This document shows, one piece after another, positions 1 to 9,100 of a stretch of 10,642 bases of DNA. Origin of the DNA: Baffinella frigidus (lineage: Eukaryota > Cryptophyceae > Cryptomonadales > Baffinellaceae). Location of the stretch: NCBI GenBank assembly GCA_026770585.1, contig MU646997.1:31963-42604 (forward strand), given 5' to 3'. A program made the position numbers and the translations under genes. Within the stretch, counting starts at the first letter, position 1; every line of letters begins with the position of its first letter. Below the pieces are notes generated by a model that saw only the letters and a program-made list of their open reading frames with translations, was not told the DNA's origin and did no database searches.

Positions 1-47
1 AGAGAGAGAGAGAGAGAGAGAGAGATAGAGGGGGGGGGCGGGGGGGC
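1..47. repeat. GA microsatellite and poly-G tract
   Basis: (AG)12 followed by a GATAGAG break and a G-run with one C. It lies in the intron after exon 19, just past the donor. Confidence 0.95.
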
Positions 48-51
48 ACAC

Positions 52-120
52 CTGAGCGGCGCGCAGATCCTCCTGGAGCGCCGCCTCACTCTTCTCGGCA
101 CGCACGCGCGCTGCATCCGC
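52..120 (-). CDS. Exon 19 (23 codons, phase 0-0)
   Basis: It begins ADAARVRAEKSEAALQ and ends EDLRAAQ. The acceptor is TATTGCAG before GCG and the donor is CTCAG followed by GTGTGC. It is a charged Ala-rich coiled-coil segment. The gene continues to the left beyond the window. Confidence 0.82.
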
Positions 121-3100
121 CTGCAATAAATCATCACCCATAAACGATAGCCATAATCCATAAACGATAAAATCATAATCCATAAACGATAAACCCTGAA
201 ACAGATGCAGCTGGATCCGCCTAGTGTACGGATTAGGTTGAGCGCCTAGGGTTTGGGAGTTAGCGCTACCTTGCCTGTTTTAGGGTGAGGATTTGGGGTT
301 GGGTTTTTTGAGGTTAGGGTTTGGGGTTTGGGGTTTGGGGTTTCGAGGTTAGGGTGTGGGGTGTGGGGTTGAGCGCCGCCTCACTCTTCTCCGCGCGCAC
401 GGACAGGCTTCCGCCTGTGTTCGGGTTGAGGGTTTCGAGTGCAGGGCTAGGGACTCGGGTGCAGGGTGCAGGGTCAGGGACTAGGGTTTGGGGTTTGGGG
501 TTTGGGGCTTGGGGTTTGGGGGGTGGGGTTTGGAATTTGTGGTTTGGGGTTTGGGGTTTGGGGTTTGGGGTTGATGGTTTGGGGTTTAAAGTTTAGAGTT
601 TAGGGTTTGGGGTTTAAGGTTTAGGGTTTAGGGTTTGGGGTTTAGGGTTCAGGGTTTGGGATTCGTGGTTTAGGGTCTAGGATTTAGGGTTTGGGGTTTA
701 GCGCAGCCTGCGCCTGCACTAGAGTCGCGCTGCGAACTCGTGGGGCACGTACCCTGCTCGAGCTTAGGAGTTTGCGGCGTAGGGTTCAAGGGTGTGATTT
801 TACGGTTTAGGTTTTAGGGTTTAGGGTTTAGGTTTCATGGGTGAGGGTTTAGGGTTTAGGGTTTAGGGTTTAGGGTTCAGGGGTTCGGGAGTTGCCTGCA
901 CGAGCCGGACCTCAAATGCGGTTGCGGCGCCGGAGGCTCGGCGTTTAAGATTTAGGTTTCATGGGGACTAGGGCTTACGGTCACCGGTTCAGGGTTTTCG
1001 TTTCAGGGTTTAGGGACTACCATTTCCAGGCTTGGGAATCATAAAGAAGAAGAGAATGTTAGGGGGTGTCTTGCACGAGCTCGCCCTCCGCCTTTACAGT
1101 TGTAACCCCTAACCCCTACCACCAAAATCGTCTGGAGGGGTGCCACACGGTGGGCTTCGAGGGTTTCGGTGGGCCTGAATTCCAGGGGGGTACGTGACCA
1201 AATTGCACCACAAAAAATCTCTTAAGTTAATCGCATCAAGGCAAGTTGACTTTTGATGAAAATTTCGTAGTCCACCGTGTGATGGGGTTACCTGCGCAGG
1301 CGGTTGCGCCGGACGCGGCCAGGAGCCCTACCCCTATACCCTGACCCCTAACCCCTAAACCCTAGCCGCTGATATCCGACCCCTAACTTCTAACCCCTAA
1401 CCTTGCGACTAGGAGCGCTGCGCTCCGGCACCGCCTCCAACAGCTTGCCCTTCAACCCCTACAACCTTCCAGTTTGCCCCTAAAATCTTCCGATTTGAGT
1501 AAAGGTTTTGGGGGCTATCTTCTGGGGTTTAGCGTCTATGGTCTCTAGAGTTGGGGTTAGGGATTCACCTGAACAGTATTGGGGGTAGGGATTCACCTGA
1601 ACGGTATTGGGGTAGGGATTCACCTGCACGGTATTGGGGTAGGGATTCACCTGAACGAGGCGGACCTCGAAGGCGGTTGCGGCGACGGACGCGGCTCGCT
1701 CCACGCGCAGCGGCACCCAGTCGAACACCTTACTGTCAAGCCCCTGAAACCTTCCGAATTAACCCTAAAATCTTCCGGTTTTAGGAAGGTTTCAGGGTCT
1801 AGGGTCCTGGGTCCTGGGTCTAGGGTCTAGGGTCGAGGGGTGAGGGATTCACCTGCACGAGCCGGACCTCGAAGGCGGTTGCGGCGGCGGACGCGGTCCG
1901 CTCCAAGCTCAGCGGCATTGACTCCAGCAGCCTCGCTTCAAGCTCCTAAAACCGTCCGAATTAACCCGAAAACCTTCCGTGTTGACCCTAAAATCTTGCG
2001 ATTTTAGGAAGGTTTTAGGGTTGAGGGTCCAGGGTCTAGGGTCTAGGGTCTAGGGTCTAGAGTCTCGAGTCTAGGGTCTAGGGTCTAGGGGTGAGGGAGT
2101 TACCTGAACGAGCCGGACCTCGAAGGCAGTTGCGGCGGCGGACGCGGTCCGCTCCAAGCTCAGCGGAACTGACTCGAACAGCTTCGCTTCCAGACCGCGG
2201 ATCTGATGTTGGTGTTTCGGGTTGAGGGTTTAGTACAGGGTACAGGGTTGAGTATAGGATTTTAAGGTTAGGGTTTCAACGTGTACGGTTAGGGTTTCAA
2301 AGATTGAGGTTAGAGTTTCAAAGATGATGCGGTCCGCTCCAAGCTAAGAGGCGCTGACTCCAACAGCTTCGCTTCCAGACTGCGGATCTCATGTTGGTGT
2401 TTCGGGTTCCGTATAGGGCATATGGTTTAGTACAGGGTTTAGGGTTGAGTATAGAGTATATGGTTTAGTATAGGCTATAGGGGTTAGGGTGTAGGGTGTA
2501 GGGTTCGGAGGAGGCGGTTCGCTCGAAGCGAAGCGGCACTGAGTCGAACAGCTATTTTTTTCGAGCGCGCAGATCTCAAGTGGAACGCGATTCAGGTTGT
2601 GAAACAAAACGTATGGTGTATGGTGTATGGTTTTGGTGCAGCTATGATGAGGCGAAGGTGGAGCGGGCGGGAAGTGCTCTCTTCGCCTCATCCTAGCTTT
2701 ACCCAAAGACGAAATTCAATGATCAAATAGTAGATTTGCACCTGGGATGTCTCAGTGTCCGGTTCCAGGGCGTCGGGAATGCCTGAGTGTTCGCGATCAG
2801 GCCGAATGCAAGAAGGTGCAGTTTGCAAGCAGAAAGTTTGTTCAATTAGCAGAATACACCTAAGCAGAACTAAACCAAATCAAAACAAATAGAAAGGTTT
2901 GCGCACCTGCGTCTAGCTTTAGCAAAACAAGACGAAATTCAAATCAAATCAAAGAGGCGGTTCGCACCTGGGTCTGAAGGGCGTCGAGCTCTTTCGTCCC
3001 ATCATTACCAAAAGACGAAATTCCAATAACAAAACCCCCAAAATGGTTGAGCACCTGGGTCTGCAGGGCATCGAGCTCCTTCTTCCTGGCGTCCGCGTCC

Positions 3101-6100
3101 TCAGCCGCAACCTTCAGCTCCTGCCATATACATTTATGATGTGTTCGTGTATGTCAGTTATGAATTTGGTGTACATACGTTGTACACCAAATATATATAA
3201 AAAATGGTGACCTGTAGTGAAACACATGTAAGCACTACAGGTCACCACACATAGCATAAAAATTATTGAAAATGGTGACCTGTAGTGCTTACATTAGTTC
3301 AGTGGCCTGTTGTAATATGTTGCCGGGAGCTCCTGCAAAGAGAGAGACGAGGCCGTTATTAATATCACCACGGCCGCCATGTGTGCACACCCGTGTGCAC
3401 ATCACATCCGTGTGACTATGCCTGAGCATGACCTAGACCTCACGTACAGATACAGGTTATGAGTGCGTATGTGCAGGGTCGATATGAGAGATCATGCGTA
3501 CTTAAACCTGCAACTTACGTGTGAACGTCTGATAAATTAGCTGGCGGCCTACACCTGGAAATCCACACCACCACGTTAGGTTCCTTTTCTGCTGGAACCC
3601 CACACTAACACGTCCCGATTTTACGTCTTGTAAACTAGTTGGCGTCCTAATTGTTTTGTTGTTGCGTGGAGATGTGAGATGGGTCACCTTCTGCGCCGCA
3701 GCGAGCGACTCCTCCGAAACCATCTTGGCTGCCACGTCCTGTGCAGGGTGGACAGGTTGTCAGTATATCAGTATATTAGGGTATCAGTATATCAGTATAT
3801 CAGTATATCAGTATATAGGACGCGACCGGTGCAGGGACGTGACGGGCACGTGTGGTCAGCAACACCCGTGGTAGCAAGGAAGTGATGACGACGTGAGGAC
3901 GGACATGACATCAGCAAAGAAAAATATAAAAACACTTATTTAAAAATTCGCCGCAGCGAGCGACTCCTCCGAGACCAGCCTCGCTGCCGCAACCTGTGCA
4001 GGGAGGACATGTTGTCAGTATATCAGTATATTAGTGTATCAGTATATCAGTATATAGTACGCGTTCTGTGCAGGGAGGACGCGACGCGCACGTGCGGCCA
4101 GCAAACACCCGTGTCAGCAAGGACACGCCGTCAGCAACCGTCAGCAGCACCCGCAAGGACGTGATGCCGACGTGAGGACGTGAGGATGGACGTGACATCA
4201 GCGAAGCAAAACGACACATAAACACAATAAATCAATATGGAACTAACTAAATAAATATGTAACTAAATAACAAAAACAAATAAATATGTAAATACATAAA
4301 AAATCGATAAAAAATATGTTAATCCGCACCTGGGCACGCTTGAGCGCGGCTTGGAGGCGCTTGACCTCGTCCCCCAACGCCTCTGCCTCCACCCTCAACA
4401 CCTGGTTTTTGGTTATGGGGTTTCGGGTTTCGGGATTCGGGTACAGAGTTTCGGGTACAGGACATCGAGTATGAACTCCAAACCCCATAGAGGTTAGGGT
4501 TTAGAACCCCAAACACCAGGGTGATCTCGTCGCCCAACGCCTCTACCTCCAAGCGTAGCACCTGGATTCGGGTGGGGATTCGGGATTCGGGATTCGAGGG
4601 TGGGAATTGTGTGTGTATATATATATATTATATATATGTATATATATGTATGTATGTAAATATTTCAGGTGGGATTTCGGGATTCGGGATTCGGGGGTGG
4701 GGGTTGTGGATTAGGGGGTGGAGTTTAGGGATTGGGGTTTATGGGTTTGGCGCCGCCTCCGCCTCGACGCGCAGCACCTGGATTCGGTCACAGGGTTTCG
4801 GGTACACGATTTCGGGTCTATGGGATTGGGGATTAGGGTTTCGTGTTTGCAGGTTAGGGTGTAGGGGTTATCATCCCCCAACGCCTCCACCTCGACGCGC
4901 AGCACCTGGATTCGGGTACAGGGTTTCGGGTACACGATTTCAGGTATAGGAATTCGGTTGCAGGGTTTCGGGTTTACGGGGTTTATGGATTAGGATTTAG
5001 AAGTTAGAATGGGTGTAGGGTGTGGGGTTGAGGGGTTCGTGGCCCAACGCCTCTGCCTCCACCCTCAACTCCTGGTTTCGGGGTTACGGGTTAGGGGTTA
5101 CGGGTTAGGATTTAGGGTTTAAGATTTATAATTAGAGTTTAGAATGTATGGTTAAGTGATAAGGGATGAATGATGAGGGTTGAAGGGGCGGCGTTTAGGG
5201 TCTAGGTTCAATGGGGTGAGTTTCAGGGTTAAGGGCATCCCTGAAGTGACCATAGGATGAATGTTCGTCCTGTCTCGCCCTACGCAGGTCCTAGGGCCCT
5301 ACGGTAGATTGTATGAGCCTACTGGCCACTTAGAGTATAGGGGGTTAACTTAAGGGATAGGGGGTTACCATGCTCTCCCGCAGCGCCTCGAGTCTCGCCA
5401 CCTGCGAATTTCGGATTTAAGGTTTAGATTCCGGGTTCCAGGTTTCGGGTTTCGGGTTTCGGGTTTCGGGCCTCGGGTTTCGGGTTTCGGGTTGCAGGTT
5501 TCGTGTTTCGTGTTTCGTGTTTCGTGTTTCGGGTTCAGAGTCTGAGGATGTAGGGATTCGGGTTCCGGTTTTCGGTTTTCGGGTTCCAGGTTTCGGTTTT
5601 CGGGTTCCAGGTTTAGGGATTCGGGTTCCGGGTTCCGCCCTCCGGGCTCCGGGCGCCGGGTCTTTGATTTCGAGTTTCGTGATAATAATACACGCCTGAA
5701 TCATCTGGTCAATTTAATAGGGTAATGGACTAAAAATGGGTTAGTTAGGCCTACGGGATTGCCTGGGACCTCCTACTGTAGGCCAAAATCCTAGGACTTT
5801 TTGGTCATAGGAGCCCTACGGCCTACGGTAGGCAATTCCGTAGGCCTAACTACCCCATTTTTAGTACGTTAGCCTATGAAATTCCCACTGATGATGTGTA
5901 GTATTTTCCCGGGGTTAGGAGTACCTCCTTCGCGAGGGTCTTCGCCTCATCTCTGGCAGTCTCCAGCTCGTCCTTGTGCGCCATCCCCGCCACCTTTCAG
6001 GATTTATGGATTGAGCATTTATGGTTCAGGGGTTCAGGGTTCGGGTTTTAAAAAAACAGCGTTGTGGGGGTCCACTTTAGACATGATGGTGGTCGATCAA

Positions 6101-9100
6101 AAGTCAACTCCCTTGCAAGTTCCAACTCTGATTTGGAAGTTGGCATAAGTTGACTCGAAAGCGAGGAGAGTTGACTTTCGCGATCGCCTCCTCGCAGGTC
6201 TAGCGTAGTGGGGTCCACCTGCTGGCGGTAGCGCTCAACTTCTCCACGGGCGCGCGCCGCCGCCTCCTTCGCCAGCACCACCTCCCCTGTGCACACCAAG
6301 CCACAACGCTTCGCGTCAGCAGATACGTCAAATCGCACCGGTCTGTGTCAGCAGACACACCAAACCGCACCGGTTCTTGCCAGCACCTCCGCTGCGCACA
6401 CCATACCGCACCGGTCCGTGTCAGAACCCGCTCAAAACCCGCACCGGTTCTTGTCAGCACATCCACTGCGCACACCATACCGCACCAGTCCGCGTCAGCA
6501 GGCACGTGTGCGCATCAGCAGCCACACCAAATCACAACGGTTCGTTTCAACACCCGCGCAGAATCACACCGGTTCACGGATGAGTCGGGACGCACCTTTC
6601 GGGACGTAGCCGCTCATCTGCTCCTTGAGCCTCGCTACCTGTGGTGGGGTTCAGGGTTTAGGGTTTAGGGTTTAGGGTTAAGGGTTTAGGGTTTAGGGTT
6701 TAGGGTTTAGGGTTTAGGGTTTAGGGTTTAGGGTTTAGGGTTTAGGAGTTGGAGTTTGTGATGTAGGGTTTATGGTGTTAGGGTTTAGGGTTTAGGGTTT
6801 AGGGTTTAGGGGGTTTAAGGTTGGGGTTTGTGGGGTTGGGGGTAAGGGGTTTAGGATTTGTGGTGGGGGGTTATGGGGGTAGGTTTGATGGGGTTAGGAT
6901 TTAGGGGGTTGGGTTTTAGGGTTTTAGGGTTTGAGGGGTTAGGGTTTGGGGGTTGGGAATTGCCTCCTCTCGAAGTTTAGGGTTTAAGGGGTCAGGAGTT
7001 GGGGGTTGGGAGTTGGGAGTTGCCTCGTCACGGTTTAGGGTTTGAGGGGTTAGGGTGGGGTTTGCCTCCTCGCGGAACTGCGCCGCATCTGCCTCTGCGA
7101 TCGAGACCTGATTTGGGGTTTGGGGTTTGGGTTTTGGGGTTTGGGGTTTGGGGTTTGGGGTTTGGGGTTTGGGGTTTGGGTTTTGGGGTTTGGGGTTTGG
7201 GGTTTGGTGTTCTGTGTTTGGGTTTTGGGGTTTGGGGTTTGGTGTTCTGTGTTTGGGTTTTGGGGTTTGGGGTTTGATGTTTAGGATTTGGAGGTTGGGA
7301 TTGGGGGTTTGGTGTTTGGTGTTTGGTGTTTATGGTTTGGTGTTGAGGGTTTGGGTTTCAGGGATTAGGGTGTAGGGTTTAGGGTTTAGGGTTCAGGGTT
7401 CAGGGTGTAGGGATTAGGGTTCAGGGTTTAGCGTTTAGGGTACAAGGTTCAGGATTGGGGGTTCTGGGTGTAGGGATGAGGGATTGGGGTTTAGGGTTTA
7501 GGGTGTAGGGATTTAATCCCGCCAGGTATTTGATTTAAATGCTTTGGAGTTCCCCGCATCAACGAAATTTACTACACAATTGGCCAAATCAGTCGTGTCC
7601 AGCCCTGGACGTGACCAATTGTGTGGTAAATTTCATGTATTCGGGGAACTCCCAACCATTTAAAACAAATACCTGGCGGGATGAGATTGGGATCTAAGGT
7701 TTAAGGTTTAGGGGTTGGGGTGTTAGACCCTGTCGTCAGCCTTCATACCCATCGCGCTCATCATTGCCTCCACCTGAACGTAGCGTGTAGGGTCCGTGTC
7801 AGCAGACACACCAAACCGCACCGGTCCGTATCAGCAGACACACCAAATCGCACCGGTTCTTGTCAGCACCTCCGCTGCGCACACCATACCGCACCTGTCC
7901 GTGTCAGAAACCGCTCGAAACCGCACCGTTCCGCGTCGGAACAGCCTTCATCTCCATCGCGCTCGACATTGCCTCCACCTGAATGCAGGGTGTGGGGGTT
8001 AGGGTTAAGGGTTGAGGGTTGAGGGTTTGGGGTTTGGGGGTTGGGATTTGGGATTTGGGGTTGGGGGTTGGGGGTTGGGGGTTGGGGGTTTGGGGGTTGG
8101 GGGTTGCGAGTTGCGGGGTTCAGGGTTCAGGGTTTGGGGTTTGGGGTTGGGGTTTGGGGTTTGGGGTTTGGGGTTTCGGGTCTGGGGTTTTGGGATTAGG
8201 ACCTGGGGCGGTTCAGGATTCAGAGTAGAGGTTGTGAGGGTTACTGTTTAGGGTTCGGGTTTTCTCAAGGCTCGTAGACTTTTATATCACTCAACGCCAG
8301 GCGTCAAGGCCTCGCTAGGACCTGTTTCGAGAGTCTCGAATAACAAAGACGAAACCTGACGACCGCAGCCAGTCCATCTGGGCTACGTCGTTCACCAAAA
8401 CGGGAGTTCTTACCCACACTGGATAAGGGTACATGTAGGAGGAGGTTAGGTGGCTAAACGTTCGGGGTTTCTGGTGTGGGGTTTAGAACCGCGGATCTGG
8501 CGGTGTCAAGCTCGCTGAGCGCCGCTTTGTGGTCTTGCACCGGGACCTGATTTTGGGTTTCAGGTTTCGGATTTTGGGGTTTCCAGCTCTGTCTGAGTTT
8601 TATTCTGGCTCGTCCTAAAGGCTTTCTATTCGCCCGTTTGTACTGGGTTTCTGCTCTGAAATACTTGATGGACGAGCCAGAATGAAACTCAGATAGAGCT
8701 AGGTTTTGGGTTTCAAGTTCCGGGTTTCGGGCTTCGGGCTTCGGGTTTCGGGTTTCGGGTTTCGGGTTTTGGGTTGGGGGATTGGAGTTTGGGGTTTAGA
8801 GTTTGGGGTTTAGGGTTTAGAGTTTGGGGTTTAGGGTGTAGGGTTTGGGTTTTAGGGTTTAGGGTGTAGGGTTTCGGGTTTTACCACATGCTCGAGGCTG
8901 GATTTCAGGATCATTTCTGCCTGCTCCAACTCCCGTACCTGGTTTAGGGTTTTAGGGTTTAGGGTTTAGGGTTTAGGGTTTGTTTGTTTGTTTGTTTGTT
9001 TGTTCGGTGTTTGGTGTTTCGGGTTGAGGGTTGAGGGTTAAGGGTTTAGGGTTTAGGGTCTAGGGCTTATGGGTGAAGGTTTAGGGTTCAGGGTTGAAAG

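Larger units (their letters stand above)
3121..3687. other. Intron 14: hairpins, weak repeats, no gene
   Basis: This 567-base intron lacks telomere-like units. It holds two inverted repeats (3164-3192 and 3205-3294), a short relic of the exon 15 start near 3330 (CAG before GAGCTC), a GTGTGCACAC palindrome near 3381, and an imperfect 29-base direct repeat (ACGTCTGATAAATTAG near 3527, ACGTCTTGTAAACTAG near 3624). Confidence 0.6.
3739..4329. repeat. Intron 13: 255-base tandem duplication plus AT-rich tail
   Basis: The block starting in exon 14 (3694) recurs from 3949 with an offset of about 255 bases. Both copies carry the exon 14 edge, GTGCAGGGNGGACA, a CAGTATAT microsatellite, GTGCAGGGA, CGTGAGGA and TGACATCAGC. 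The segment 4220-4320 is AT-rich with AAATAAATATGTAA repeats. No complete second exon is present. Confidence 0.82.
4402..5035 (+). repeat. Higher-order repeat carrying exon 13 edges (intron 12)
   Basis: Between the exon 13 relics recur blocks GGATTCGGGTACAGGGTTTC and GGGTACACGATTTC (about 4430, 4562, 4779, 4907). The repeat unit is thus exon edge plus acceptor plus intron tail, about 120-210 bases, repeated four times or more. Confidence 0.75.

Noticed and set aside
5417-5704. Minus-strand frame rich in PETRNPKP
   Set aside because: It is the translation of TTTCGGG repeats, in the intron between exons 11 and 12.
6181-6208. A 24-base exon reading TCEEAIAK
   Set aside because: It has an acceptor-like TAG and a GTCAAC donor, but both are poor and the piece sits in a repeated AGTTGACT context.
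6291-6585. CRISPR array
   Set aside because: Units are degenerate, contiguous and variable in length with no spacers, and the setting is a eukaryotic intron.
6289-6668. Plus-strand open frames over the minisatellite
   Set aside because: All three frames stay open because of the repeat; exons 9 and 10 on the other strand explain the flanks.
6641-6760. A real telomere
   Set aside because: Exons of the same gene lie on both sides and the array decays in both directions, so it is interstitial.
7127-7375. Open frame with Gly/Trp/Phe/Leu repeats (GFGVWGLG)
   Set aside because: It is the translation of TTTGGGG units; similar frames at 321-596, 8012-8251 and 9699-9884 have the same origin and none has coding features.
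8356-8382. A 27-base frame-neutral exon in intron 6
   Set aside because: The PRWTGCGRQ translation does not resemble the protein and the splice sites are weak.
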